This document shows, piece after piece, positions 10,168-20,457 of a stretch of DNA of 64,000 nucleotides. Both the position numbers and the translations under genes were made by a program. The notes beneath the pieces were generated by a model. It did not search any database and was not told the origin of the DNA. It worked only from the letters and a program-made list of their open reading frames with translations. Origin of the DNA: Cryptomeria japonica (taxonomy: Eukaryota; Streptophyta; Pinopsida; Cupressales; Cupressaceae); assembly GCF_030272615.1 (NCBI RefSeq), contig NC_081414.1, positions 916,863,509-916,927,508 on the forward strand, read 5' to 3'. Numbering within the stretch: position 1 is the stretch's first letter; each line of letters begins with the position of its first letter.

Positions 10168-10947
10168 CTATCTCTCCATACCATCCCATCTGTGCATCTG
10201 TAGGTAAGGTCTCCATGCTATCACCTCGGCTGTCAGTCTGTCAAAAATCACTCTCCAATATAGAAAATCTCCAAATCTCCACTCGCTGGTAAGTGGATAA
10301 GCGAACACCCTAGGTCGCTCGCTCACTGTACTCAGCAGAAAGCCGACGGGCCTGGTGCATGTGAAGTGCTCTAAAATCCACACCTGCAGAAGTGTGCATG
10401 TCATCAAACTGAACCCCTGTCCGAATACATACTCCTCAAGGTCGTGATAGAGATGCGCAAGCATACTCCGACCCCAAGCATACACTCTCCTGTGTCTCTC
10501 CATCGCTCTGATACACCATGTGAGACCCCCATGCATGTGCATGCCTCGCCCATTAGGGCAGATGGCTAGTTCTATGATGGCTATCATAAGGCGTCTCAGA
10601 AGGGGTACCTCCCCTGTAGGATGTAAGAGCCAACTGACCATGACGCGACCTCTCGTCTCGCTCGGCATGACTCTCCCTATGCAATACATTTGCTCTCTCT
10701 GATGATCCTCCGCTGATTGATCGGTCACGTATGTAACTGTCACTCCTCTGATAGGAAGACGAAGTATACGGTATACATCCTCGAGTGTGACCGTCAGCTC
10801 TCCTACTGGAAGGTGAAAAGTGCATGTGTCAGGATCCCATCGCTCCATCAAGGCCATCAGCATCGCAGGATGAAATCGAATGGCTGACATGAGAATCACA
10901 GACCACAATCCCACAATCGACAGTTTGTCTCTCTCTAACTGAGTCAA
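10168..10947 (-). CDS. PMD-containing open segment of T1 antisense gene
   Basis: A 259-codon open stretch inside exon 2. It shows the PMD hallmarks: LMERWDPDTCTFHLPVGE followed by TVTLEDVYRILRLPI, then a conserved LLQVWILEHF segment near residue 190 and YWRVIFDRLT. The ATG at 10947 is only the first Met after an in-frame TGA; homologous sequence continues upstream into REHTAGHILRTL, so the real exon starts at 11016. The segment ends at TAG 10168, after which the frame continues as a degraded extension. A nuclear or DNA-linked role is often proposed for PMD proteins, but nothing here shows it. Confidence 0.8.
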   Translation of the reverse strand: MTQLERDKLSIVGLWSVILMSAIRFHPAMLMALMERWDPDTCTFHLPVGELTVTLEDVYRILRLPIRGVTVTYVTDQSAEDHQREQMYCIGRVMPSETRGRVMVSWLLHPTGEVPLLRRLMIAIIELAICPNGRGMHMHGGLTWCIRAMERHRRVYAWGRSMLAHLYHDLEEYVFGQGFSLMTCTLLQVWILEHFTCTRPVGFLLSTVSERPRVFAYPLTSEWRFGDFLYWRVIFDRLTAEVIAWRPYLQMHRWDGMER

Positions 10948-11016
10948 CCGCGGAATCTGATCTCACAAAGTGCGAAGAATATGTCCCGCTGTATGCTCTC
11001 TCATGTACGGGAGACC

Positions 11017-11389
11017 CTGCAACATCAAAACATGACTGTAATCAGTACTCGATCATCAAGAACGCTAATGCAAACTGTTGTACATTGTATGCTAGCCTTG
11101 TAACCCCTCGCCAGGCCCTGATTGGGGACCATGGCACCCTGTCAGGGACCATGGCGCCCTGAGGGGACCATGGCGCCCTGTCAGGGACCATGGCGCCCTG
11201 AAGGGACCATGGCGCCCCTGAAGGGACCACGGTGCCCCTGTCAGGGACCATGGTGCCCTGGGGGGACCAGGGCGCCCCACAGGGACCATGGCGCCCTGTG
11301 TGGGCCCCAGTCAGCCTTCAAGGCCCGCATACGATCACAAAAAAGTCAAAATGCGAAAGAATCAAAAGTCAAACGTTCAGTCAACTCAC
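11017..11389 (-). other. First intron of T1 antisense gene
   Basis: Bounded on the minus strand by GTGAGT and TTGCAG and joining two frames in phase 0. It contains the nine-unit 20-bp array at 11125-11300. No transcript is available, so the intron is predicted from splice consensus, frame continuity and the same arrangement in T2. Confidence 0.7.
11125..11300 (-). repeat. 20-bp GC-rich tandem array inside T1 antisense intron
   Basis: GGGACC starts at 11125, 11145, 11164, 11184, 11203, 11223, 11244, 11263 and 11282: steps of 19-21 bp. The unit is GGGACCATGGCGCCCTG plus a 2-4 base tail. It contains the self-complementary CCATGG and GGCGCC, so units can pair with themselves and each other. On the minus strand the core reads GGGCGCCATGGTCCC, close to GGGCRCCCTGGTCC in the T1 LTR. 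Confidence 0.9.
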
Positions 11390-11549
11390 CTCGTCCAGTG
11401 GCTCGTCGTCGATCATGGCCTGGCACAGGATCTCGATCCTCGTGGGACGCTCCGATCGTCGTGAATGCATGATGATGGCTATGTGGGCTCCGCTGCACTG
11501 AATAGTATTCTGAAATCAACAAAGTGACGAATACAAGTGTCACTTTCGA

Positions 11550-11559
11550 GGTATATACT
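11550..11559 (-). promoter_or_regulatory. Possible TATA box for T1 antisense gene
   Basis: On the minus strand AGTATATACC lies about 80 bp upstream of the proposed ATG at 11470. The position suits a plant promoter. T2 has a comparable TATA-like sequence about 90 bp before its own antisense ATG. Confidence 0.4.
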
Positions 11560-12038
11560 CTCGTTTGCTTATTCTTACTTTTTGAAACCCTAATTCTCCT
11601 CTGTCATTCATTTTATCATAACTTGAGTTTGGGAGATGCGATTTTCAAACCATTTATTGCGTTGGAATCGTATTTTCCTTCCCCTACTCTCGGGATGTTC
11701 CAAAAAGTCCTCTAATGAAGCCTATTTAGTGAACACCCCTCATCAATACTCTCTTACACAATTTGTCGCAAGTAAACATGCTACCTTGTTTCACCTCCCT
11801 AATAAGCAAGTCGAAACAGGGGGGGGCATATAGCTACTCACAGATTTCATCACTTTCCCTAGTAAGCATTAGGTGATTTTGTGATCTAACGTGTGTTTTG
11901 TAGGGTGCGGTTCCTAACTGTGTACTGTAGATACCGCTGGGGGCTTTGTCGGACAACTTATGGATATATCCTTTTTCAAATAATGTTTACTTTTTTGTAC
12001 TTTAGCTTGCATATGCACGTAGTACTCATATGACCGCT
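11560..12038. other. 3' untranslated spacer of T1
   Basis: About 480 bp between the antisense gene's putative promoter and the polypurine tract. Short plus-strand frames exist but resemble nothing and contain no family motif. It includes a G run near 11819-11826. I would read it as promoter-proximal or untranslated DNA. Confidence 0.5.
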
Positions 12039-12053
12039 AAAGTGGGGGCTAAA
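12039..12053 (+). other. Polypurine tract of T1
   Basis: AAAGTGGGGGCTAAA lies directly before the 3' LTR, the position used to prime plus-strand DNA synthesis. The purine run is broken by one CT. Confidence 0.8.
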
Positions 12054-13684
12054 TGTAGCGTCGTAAATTGTACGCATTTGCTAGGGTGGTACAATTTCAC
12101 ACCTAGTTTAGCACCCGCATTAGTGCATTTTACATTCTGCATTGCATTTCTCCTTAAGCACTTAATTAATCAAATTAATTAGGTCTAAGGTCCTATTTCA
12201 TCATTCCCTACATCATAAAATTGGGCCCTTTTCACTAAAGCGCGCCCTTCGCATTTTATTCCTCCAATGCACCACTTAATCAAAAACCCTAATTAAGTCC
12301 TATTTCGAACTTGGGGGCTTGGTTTCGAGGTCAAAACATCTCGAAATCACCTGTAACTTCGAGATTCTCTCTAAAATCATCATATCCGATGGCCCTGAAA
12401 ATTTGGTGAAAAGTTGTCGGGACCGTGGCGCCCGGAGTGCAACATGGTCCCGGACATTTTTCCCAAAATTTTAGGAGCGTGATCCAATCATAAAATAAAG
12501 CTTAACCCCAAGAAATTGGCGGGATATTCAATCTCTAGGTCGGCCAAAATACGAATTTACAACCTAGGGTTTCATACATAAAAGCTCTCTTTCCTCATTT
12601 GAAGGGATCCGATTTTTGTTTCCAGGAACTTCATATGCAGCGAAAGGGCAGATCTTTGAAGACTTCAACATCTTGCAACATCTTTCTATCAAGCATCTAT
12701 CAAATTCATTCATCCACTTAGGGCTTGGAAGACATTGAAGAACAATAGGAGATTACCGACTGAAGATTGGCTTGTACTCCTCCCTTGAGGGTTGGGTATG
12801 ATTTCATGTTGTTTTCATGTCTTTACATAAGCTTCAATACATCATTTATTCATGCTTTAGATCACTTTGCATCTTGATTTAGAGCATTTACGTTATCATT
12901 TACAAGCAATTAGGGTTTACTTTCTAGGTTGCTCTAGTTTGCTTTCTTGCATTTTAGGACCTTGCACACACACTAGGTCTGCACACACAATACATTTTAC
13001 AAAACAACTTGGCTATTCGTGGAGGTGGAAATCACTGAAGCGGGGGTTTGACTAAGGCAAAACCCTATATAGCCGCCCATACACCCTTTTCCAGATATCA
13101 CTGCAAGTTTCGGGATTCAGACGACGCCGCGGGATACAGATCCGGAGAAAGAAGGTCGAGATAGCACTCTGTATCAAATTGCAGAGCAGAAGACTGGGAC
13201 AGGGGCGCTGGGCACCCTGGTCCCTGGGACAGAGGCACTGGGCACCCTGGTCCTCCGGACAGACAGTTTGCAGACAGCTTTCCGACAGTGTTCCAGAGTG
13301 CAGAACAGCAGTTTCCGGTGCAGTTTTCAGGACAGTGGCGCCCGTGCTCCCATCCTGAACATTTTCAGTCCGATTTTAACTCTGGGTACACATCTGCATT
13401 CTTATTTCATCCTTGTATTTACAGCTGTTCATTGTTTAATCTCAATTCTGCAATCTTGTTATTAGTTCATACTTGCATTTTGAGATTAGGGTTTGAACTT
13501 GCATTACTTGATCTTACAATTTCAACAAGGGAATAGAAATCCTAATAGATATCCCGTGGCTCTCTCTTTCACCAAAAGAAGTAGCCAATTGTGCGATATC
13601 TCTAGGCTCTTTCGTATTCCGTAATGTGTGTCAAAAGGTAGGATTAGGGCATGATTAACCTAGTCTCGCTTTTTCCCCTACACA
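12054..13684 (+). repeat. T1 3' LTR (1631 bp)
   Basis: Matches 855-2517 with about 37 substitutions, mostly transitions, and lacks one 32-bp GC-rich unit (two units at about 13196-13260 against three). Ends CCCCTACACA and is followed by the CTTTA duplication. Confidence 0.95.
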
Positions 13685-13689
13685 CTTTA
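13685..13689. repeat. Target site duplication of T1, right copy
   Basis: CTTTA, identical to 850-854. Confidence 0.95.
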
Positions 13690-14017
13690 TAAAAAACTAC
13701 ATTCAAATAATTTTTTTAAATTTTGTTAAAATTACAAACATAAAATAGAAAAAAGAATATAGATTTAATTAGTTTACATCATTTCAAAATTCAAAACATA
13801 TATTTTAGTTTCTATTGATTTACTTTAAAAATTTGTATCAACATTGACCATTTCCTTTATAAAAGTGTGACACAACTTTGTACTTTTACCCAGTGATGAT
13901 CTATAATTGCTTTAAATTTGGATCATTAGGGGCACACAATTGATAAGCTTCAAATGAACATAAATGGGCCACAAATCCATTAGCTCCTTTCTGAAAAAAC
14001 TTTTTCATTTGATGAGA
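13690..14017. other. AT-rich flank, no gene seen
   Basis: Continuation of the pre-insertion sequence seen at 1-849. AT-rich, no coding potential, no terminal repeat recognised. Confidence 0.5.
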
Positions 14018-15600
14018 TGTTGGTGCAGGAGCACCCTGGGGACTTAGGTTTGGCCAATAGGGTCAAAATTTGTGTTTCTTGTTTATTTTGTGTTCTTTTA
14101 TACAAATAAGGACATCTGAGGCCATTTTGATGTATTGGGACCTAATTGTGCAAGTTTGAGGTTCATTGGGCAAAACATGTCAAAGTTACAAAAAGTTGTC
14201 ATTTTGTCATGACAACTTTTGCATTTTTTGTACCAACTTTTCAAACATATGGTTGGGAAACTGGTTAAAGGTTTTGGTAGTTTGATAGTGTAATCCACTT
14301 GGATTGGCATAAATAGGCCTTTGGCATGCCATCCAAGCTTGGTTGGTTGAATTTTGAAGAATTTTCTTAATAAGATTGAAGTTTCTTGTGCATTTTTGGA
14401 CGTTGCAGTCTGATTTTTTATATTTTTCATTGTGAAATATTTCTTATTATTATTGGAAGCTTTTTTTATATGATAGGTGAGTGAATCCTCTCAATTATTC
14501 CTTTGGTTTCATTTAAATCCATGGAGTTTTGATCTAGTTACACACATTTTTGTAAAATCTGCCAAAACCCTAGATAAGGGTAACCAATGGCATCAAAATA
14601 ATATATTTTTGGTTATTCCCACATTAGAAACTCTCAAAAATGAGTGGGATGACCATTGAAAATATGTAGTTTTGAACATGTTCCATGTTTTACAGGTCTC
14701 CAAAATCATGTGTGGTACATGCTTATATGGATGTTAGTATGATATTGTTGATGTATTAGACTTGTGTGGCAGTGAGAAGAGGTCTTGAAGGTGTAAATGC
14801 AAGCTAAAACCCTTGGGGTTTGGAAGAAGGTAGTGAGGGAAATGTAAGGGGTTGGTGTAGATCCTTCCTAAGGTATTGTGGCCCTTGGGTAGGCCAAAAC
14901 ATCCAACTAAGAATGATTGTCCCTAGATAGTGTTTGACTGCTCCAAATTAACTAGTGAACTGGAAGGAGTTTGATTTCTAAAGTCAAGAGAGATATTTCT
15001 CTATGGCTGGAGCTTGAGAAGGGAGTAGGGAAATCCTACATAACCCTAGGAATGTTTGGAATCCTTAAGAAAAGGAAGTTCCTAATATGCATGTGATTGT
15101 CCCCACTATCTTTTTGGTCATAGTCCTAATAACCAGTCAACTAATGTTGCAAATAGTGACTTGTGGAAGCCTTAAAATTGTTGTTGAAAAAAAGTAAGAG
15201 TGTAACCATCTTGTGTAGGGTTCTCCTTGGCTTGAACTAAAGAGTCTAAGTGATAATAACATAACATTGTGTTTCCTATCCTTCTTATAGACAATATTAC
15301 TTAATTATAAGGACTACTTTGTCCAAAGATGAAGTATAGGTAGTAACTTGGAGACCACAAGTTTGGTTGTATTGCAATGTCTCAATTATAAAACAATGTG
15401 TCCATTCTATTTATGTTGATGTCCAAGGCCCAATGAATTCGAATCCCCATTTGTCACAAGGGTTCAATTTTTGTGAGGTCCAATGGTGGAGTTTTAGCCT
15501 ATGTGCCAAGAGTGAGTTGAGTTTGAATGTTGTGTTGTAAGGTAGAAACCCTATATGTTGATAGTGTTATTGTGTGTCTAACTCCCCTTGTACTGCATCA
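14018..15600 (+). repeat. Probable 5' LTR of a decayed Ty3 element
   Basis: The right border is well placed: CTGCATCA is followed two bases later by TGGTATGAGAGC, a one-base variant of the initiator-Met primer site. The left border, TGTTGGTGCAGGAGC, is only inferred from the TG. No second LTR is in the window, so length (about 1.58 kb) is unproven. The minus-strand frame at 14098-14430 has no recognised match. Confidence 0.5.
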
Positions 15601-15602
15601 AG

Positions 15603-15614
15603 TGGTATGAGAGC
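15603..15614 (+). other. Primer binding site, initiator-Met type
   Basis: TGGTATGAGAGC differs by one base from the common plant TGGTATCAGAGC site complementary to initiator tRNA-Met. It lies about 70 bp before a gag-like frame. Confidence 0.65.
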
Positions 15615-15674
15615 ATAGGTTCTTATTGGGAAGAAGAAAAGAAGATTTAAAGTTGAGAGAACAAAGTTGTCAAG

Positions 15675-16220
15675 ATGCCTCCAAAGAGCAATCCAACAAC
15701 TAGAGCGGACACACAATTGAAAGAACAACATGATAGGGAGATGAGACAAGCCCTTGCTAGAATTGAAGCACTAAAAAAGAGCCAAAGGAGAGTTGTGGTC
15801 ACTGGAGACCAAAGTGATAAGAGGATGAGCAAGAGGGTGAGAGTGCAAACCCTCAGAATGAAGGATTCCAAGATGACGAGGAAAGGTTGAACCCTAAGGA
15901 AGCAAGAATGACTAGGTTGTTGAAGGTTGTGAAAGGGGATCATATTCCTAATGTGATCATGGAACTACCCACATATGGTGAAAAGAGGGATAGTGAAGAG
16001 GTAATGAGTTGGGTTGATGCCTTAGATAACTATTTTGAATATGAGGAGATTGTAGATGACAAGAAGGTGAAGTTTGCTAAGACCAAGTTGAAAGGACCTA
16101 CCCTAACATAGTGGAACTATGTACAAGAGGCTAGAGTGAAGAGAGCAAAGGATAAGATAATTTCATGGGATAGGATGGTGGAAAAGATAAAGGAACAATT
16201 CCTCCCTAATTATTATTAAT
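15675..16220 (+). pseudogene. gag: Ty3 gag fragment (chromovirus-like)
   Basis: MPPKSNPTTRADTQLKEQHD begins a frame with a basic, helical N-terminus, which breaks at TGA 15888 and a frameshift. The next frame (15887 on) has VMSWVDALDNYFEYEEI and VKFAKTKLKGPTL, the conserved core of plant Ty3 gag, then a TAG, then WNYVQEARV and a WDRMVEKIKEQFLP block. The similarity stops near 16220. Capsid role inferred from family only. Confidence 0.7.
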
Positions 16221-16280
16221 TAGATCTCACCATTTGTGGATATTTTCGATGCAACCCTCTTAGATATACCATCTTTCCTT

Positions 16281-16748
16281 CTAATTTAAATACCATGAAT
16301 ATTTCTTTAATTTCATCTCAATTGTTCCCAAGGTATTAAACCATTGTACTCTCAAAATAATATCTAATACACCCATGGAGATATCATACATTGGCCAATC
16401 AATATGATAGTCTCCCATGGATATCTTGACGCTATGGTGTTTTCTAGAATAACTAGGTGTACCATTATCTCCAATCAAAACTTGCAAATGTGGTTCTAGA
16501 TATATAAAAAATCTCAGATGTGTAGCCAACTTTTTGTTGATGAAGTTATGAGTACTATTTGAGTCTATCGAAATTGTTATTATCCTCCTATTTAAGAATC
16601 TCACTACTATGAGTGTTTGTGGGGCAGTAAAACTAGCAAGTAGATGACAAGAAATGATTACTTGAGTGGTGCAGTCAAAAAAAGAGTATGTCCTCAAAGA
16701 GAATAGTCTAGACCGTGCAACAAATAAAACACAACACAACCAACTCAA
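16281..16748 (-). pseudogene. Ty3 aspartic protease fragment, inverted
   Basis: A 155-codon minus-strand frame. From about residue 30 it reads SFTAPQTLIVVRFLN, then SIDSNSTHNFINKKLATHL (active-site region; the family has DSGSTHNFI, so Gly is Asn here) and MGVLDIILRVQWFNTLG (family GVDxILGVQWL). It opposes the gag fragment that ends only 60 bp away, so the two are not one intact element. The first ~30 residues are probably not part of the domain. Confidence 0.7.
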
Positions 16749-17452
16749 TACAATGGAGGCAATGCAGAATCAAACTTTCTTTATATCAAGAATTCAAATA
16801 CAACTAGTCGACAACATGCAGACTTACAAGATTCGACACACAGGCTTAATTATAATATAGTATCCAGGCTCAAGCAAGAATGTGAGTCAACTCTGGACCT
16901 CCTAACCTTCAGATTGATCTCCTATATTTTTCTTGCCAAAAACTATGTCTACTTGCTTGTTTACATAGATTTATATGATATTCATAGCTCAAGGATGATC
17001 TACATCAGCCCAAGATGGAACAATCATCGATGAAGAAGATGTAATGTGTAAAACAAAGCTGACCTCTGCCAAAGGAATTCCTTTGGAAAATACATAGAAT
17101 GAGGTGTGGACTGAAAGGAAGGTCAACCACAAGCCAAGGAATGTCAAAAGAAATAAAATTAGGCTTTGCAAGCTACAAAAATGATCTGTAAGGTTCTTCA
17201 TTTAGCAAAATAGGTCCAATTGGTTCTGGTGCTCTGAGCTAGAAAACTATCCTAGATTCTGGAAGTGATAACTTGTTGGAAATAGATCCAAACATCCCGC
17301 AGACCGAGTATAAGGTAGATGAACATATCCAAAAATAAAATCTATCTCCACAAGATTCAATGTGAAAATGAAGTAATACACTGAAAGAAAGATTGAAACT
17401 ACAAAATACAAAGGAAAACAGAAAGAATCTATTTTTGGTTGATGTAAGATTT
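16749..17452. other. Interrupted minus-strand element, not resolved
   Basis: No recognisable gene. Before T2 inserted, this was joined to 33532 onward. It could be the end of the long minus-strand LTR at 33537-37934: TGTTGG at 17272 on the plus strand would be a CCAACA LTR end on the minus strand. The minus frames at 16989-17201 and 17239-17466 match nothing I know. Confidence 0.35.
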
Positions 17453-17457
17453 CCAGG
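17453..17457. repeat. Target site duplication of T2, left copy
   Basis: CCAGG, repeated exactly at 33532-33536 after the 3' LTR. Confidence 0.95.
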
Positions 17458-18228
17458 TGTAGACACCTAAAAATGTCATGTCTAATTAAATAAATATTTT
17501 ATTTATTTAATTACTTTAGCCTAATTCTTCTATTAATTAAATAAATCTTTATTTATTTAATTAATTCATTTATCCTCTTCTAGCCTTATTTCTCATTTAA
17601 ATAAATACATTTATTTATTTATTTAAATTATCCTTTTCCTAAATTAAATAAATATTTTATTTATTTAATTATCCCATTTCTTCTATTAATTAAATAAATC
17701 TTTATTTATTTAATTAATTCATTATCTTTTTCTACACATGACACATGTCATTCATCTCTTAATTCCTACACTACCTACCTCTTTCATTATTTTATTATTT
17801 CTTCTACCTACCCTCTAATCCTAGCCGACCTCCTTTTTTACACCTCTCAATCTTATCCCTCCATTTCTTATTGTGTCTTCTATTTAAGGAGATGCTTTCT
17901 TCATTATCAAACCCTAATGCCCTAATGATCATTTTGGCTACACTACGATCCTACTTGCAACCACATTCCGTTCTTTGTTGAGCTCTTGTGCACATAAAAT
18001 CTGAGAGCACATATATCAAGCAAGATCAATGGAGATAGGAAGAATGGAGATCAAAACCCTATTGGACATATGATGGTATAATCTTTGTGATTTTGTTTTA
18101 TTTACATTGTCTTAGGTAATCTTCATATGTTATGGTGGATCTTTGTTGTTGTTAGGCTAGGGTTTTTGTGGTTGGATTCATTTAGCCTTTCAATCTTGTT
18201 ATTATTGTATCCATTTTCACCATGAACA
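17458..18228 (+). repeat. T2 5' LTR (771 bp)
   Basis: Starts TGTAGACACC and ends CACCATGAACA. A TATA-like TCTATTTAAGG lies near 17879. The U3 part is built of A/T palindromes. It differs from the 3' LTR by one extra TTTA-type 4-bp unit and about eight substitutions. Confidence 0.95.
17484..17730 (+). repeat. A/T palindrome cluster in T2 U3
   Basis: Five segments of the type ATTAAATAAAT-spacer-ATTTATTTAAT occur at about 17486, 17534, 17598, 17643 and 17690. Each is 25-35 bp and nearly self-complementary; separators are short pyrimidine-rich stretches such as CTAATTCTTCT. The first two and last two form a longer duplicated unit. The same set recurs in the 3' LTR at about 32793-33025. They could bind factors or extrude as cruciforms; untested. 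Confidence 0.8.
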
Positions 18229-18230
18229 TT

Positions 18231-18248
18231 TTGGCACGCCCGGTGGGA
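18231..18248 (+). other. Primer binding site of T2
   Basis: TGGCACGCCCGGTGGGAC starts two bases after the LTR end. TGG matches a tRNA CCA end. The tRNA was not identified. Confidence 0.75.
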
Positions 18249-18361
18249 CCCTTGTCCCTTTGCATTTAACCTCCTTGTGGCAGATTTTGCGTTTTTGAAG
18301 TTGCAGATCGGATATTTTTCGACGGCATTTTAGGTTTTTCCGTGTCTACAAACTTTCGGAT

Positions 18362-18596
18362 CGCGTCTTTGATTTTCTGGCGCGTCTGAGGAATCTGGAA
18401 TCGCATCTGTGTTTTTGAAAAATTTTATTTTGCAGGTTTTAGAAAGAAGCGTCTGTGTTTTCGAAACGCGTCTGCGTTATTTCTACCCGCGTCTGTGTTG
18501 GGAAAGGGCGTCTATGATTTTTAGGTGCGTCTGTGCATCACAAAACCGCGTCTGTGTTATCCAGACACGTCTGTGTTGAGGGTAATAGCGTCTATG
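18362..18596 (+). repeat. GCGTCTGTG array, first sense cluster
   Basis: Variants of CGCGTCTGTG begin at about 18362, 18381, 18402, 18449, 18467, 18488, 18507, 18526, 18547, 18566 and 18587. From 18449 on the steps are 18-21 bp. Only the 9-10-base core is conserved; the bases between differ. The unit is not a multiple of three, so it is not a coding repeat. Confidence 0.85.
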
Positions 18597-19817
18597 TATA
18601 TGCTGTTTCAAAATTTTGAAATTTTCATTAATTCAATTTTCGGATTTCGCACTTAGGGTTTCAGATCTGGTTTATTTTTGGACTAACACTTTCAGATCTA
18701 GCTAACTAAGTTGGTGCAGCTTGTCTTGGAAGCAAAAACATTTTTGTTGAAGGCCCCTATGTCACAAAGTCTTTTGGGTTTTTAAAATGTACCTAACTTG
18801 TGTGTTTGCAGGAAGGGGTGATTATGTCAAACAACCCAAACTACTAACAACTTTTGTTGCAGGTCCTTGGCTAGGATTTTGAATTTTGTTATGTGCCTTG
18901 TTTTCATAGATTAGCAAACACTTCCATTGGTGCACTAAAATTGAATCATTGTCTTTTGTGTTTTGAGAAATAGGCTCTTTTTGTTTAATCTTTAGAGGGC
19001 CTATCTTCCCGTGTGGTCATTAGGACTACTAGTGAGAAGAGAATGACCCAAGTGGTAGCGAGGAAAACCCACCTCTTCCGAACCACTATAATCAAATGTA
19101 TTCATGGTGAAAAATATGAATAACATGTGCTGATTAGTTCATACCGACACTATGTCTCCCCATAAACCCGTTTGATCAAATTTATTTGATCATTTGTAGG
19201 GTGTAACCCCTACCGGCTGGGAACCTTCTATATTTACAGAGCTGAAAGTGCCACATGTATGGCCACATGAGTGGATGCCCTTACTAGCACCTTTTTGTTT
19301 TAGAAGCCCAAATCCTTCTAGTTGTTGAGGCAGGAGGTCGGACCTCTGGTAGCGGCCCACACACATTCAGTTCTTAGTAGAGATACAAAGTTTGCCATGG
19401 GGAGTTTTCATGGGGACTAATACTTGGCTGACCCGAGAAGTGAGTGTCGAGGGTGGAGCCAGTGAGGTCAAGCATCTAAGTATCCACTCTGAATAGCGTA
19501 GCCTCGGGGGTAAAACCCTATGTGGGATCAACAACTATTGTCTTGGCCAGCCATAAGAATTGTGCTTGTCTTATGTTAACATTCAAACAATCAAGACCAA
19601 ACAAAAAAACATTGTGTCTTTTGTGTCTTCAAGTGTATGCAAAACATTTTACATCAAACAACACACTTTTCTTGGAGTCATTTTGAGTTTAGACACTTGC
19701 AAACATTGAGTCCTCATCAACATTGTGTCCTCTTGTCATGAAAAATAGTCAAACAGTCATATTTGGTCACAACAAAATGATTTCACAGATTGGAAAAATT
19801 GCACAAAGTTTACAGAA

Positions 19818-19970
19818 ACGTGTCTGTGTCTGTTTTAACTGTGTCTGAGTCATATAAATGCATCTGTGAAGGGCATAATAGCATCTCTGTGTCTAGCAGC
19901 GTCTGTGCAGAACAGAGACACGTATGTGTCTGGGAATCGCGTCTGTGAAGTATACAGAAGCGTCTGTGTC
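19818..19970 (+). repeat. GCGTCTGTG array, second sense cluster
   Basis: Variants of the same core start near 19818, 19839, 19859, 19880, 19898, 19919, 19938 and 19959, again 18-21 bp apart. The last two units (CGCGTCTGTG, AGCGTCTGTG) match the first cluster best. The array ends about 490 bp before the gag ATG. Confidence 0.85.
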
Positions 19971-20457
19971 CAGAATTGAAAAATTTCATAGTCCAGCAAA
20001 CAAAAGAAATTAGTTTCAGAATTCTTGAGCTTCCTAGGTTGTTTCTTCAGGTTTCATCTAGTATTCAACCTGTCTTTGGGTCTCACACAGTCCATCATTG
20101 CTTCACATCTCATTTTACATTCATACTTATCTAAACTTGAGTCAAAAGGTCACTTGCTTGTCCTCATCATACTTTGTCAACATACTACATACAACAACAC
20201 TTTGCTAAGTGGTCCCTCATCAAAGTTTCTTACCTTTGGGTCTCATTTGGTCTTACTTAGAGTCAAGGTCAGCTTACCTCATCAAGAGAAACTATCATCT
20301 CTTTGGAAGTCACACCTACTCTACTACATACATACTTGGTCTTACACTTTGGACATTGCAAGTACACCTTAGATTCATTTACACTCCATACAACTCTTGG
20401 TCTTCCGTACTTTTCCACTTTCATCTAGTCTCTCACATCTTGGTCAATACCTAGTTC

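Larger units (their letters stand above)
8897..11470 (-). pseudogene. T1 antisense three-exon gene with plant mobile domain
   Basis: Read on the minus strand: exon 1 11470-11390 (27 codons from ATG, ending at GAG|GTGAGT), intron 1 11389-11017 (phase 0, ending TTGCAG), exon 2 11016-9384, intron 2 9383-9304 (CAG|GTATAG to CCACAG, phase 1), exon 3 9303-8897 ending TGA. The three coding lengths, 81, 1633 and 407, sum to 2121, exactly 707 codons. Exon 2 carries the plant mobile domain (aminotransferase-like, a family often carried by plant transposons), then a long acidic linker; exon 3 is Arg/Glu-rich and likely coiled coil. At least six nonsense codons lie in frame (for example TGA just after the start of exon 2, TAG after residue WDGMER, TAG in exon 3). 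PMD genes as extra antisense ORFs in Tat-group elements are known; function in the element is not established. Confidence 0.82.
855..13684 (+). mobile_element. T1: complete Tat-lineage Ty3/gypsy retrotransposon
   Basis: A 12.8-kb element with TG/CA-bounded LTRs (855-2517 and 12054-13684), primer site at 2521, polypurine tract at 12039-12053 and a 5-bp target duplication. The order protease, RT, RNase H, second RNase H, integrase on the plus strand fits the Tat/Ogre group of Ty3 elements, which carry a second (archaeal-type) RNase H before integrase. The 3' part holds an antisense PMD gene. No Gag capsid domain or zinc knuckle is visible. The LTRs differ by about 37 substitutions and one 32-bp unit, roughly 97.7% identity counted by eye. 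The pol frame has five nonsense codons but no frameshift, so decay appears to be mainly point mutation after or shortly before insertion. Confidence 0.93.
18249..20457 (+). other. T2 leader (2.2 kb) with two periodic arrays
   Basis: Untranslated region between primer site and gag ATG. It has repeat clusters at 18362-18596 and 19818-19970. Several short frames occur, the longest 20025-20372 (115 codons), but they have no domain and end before gag. A long leader is common in Tat/Ogre-group elements. Confidence 0.7.

Noticed and set aside
11122-11501. Plus-strand Gly/Pro-rich frames over the 20-bp array
   Set aside because: The repeat unit is not a multiple of three, so the frames are by-products of the GC-rich array.
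20025-20372. 115-codon frame in the T2 leader as an upstream gene
   Set aside because: No domain, no similarity to anything I know, low-complexity plant leader sequence; most likely chance.
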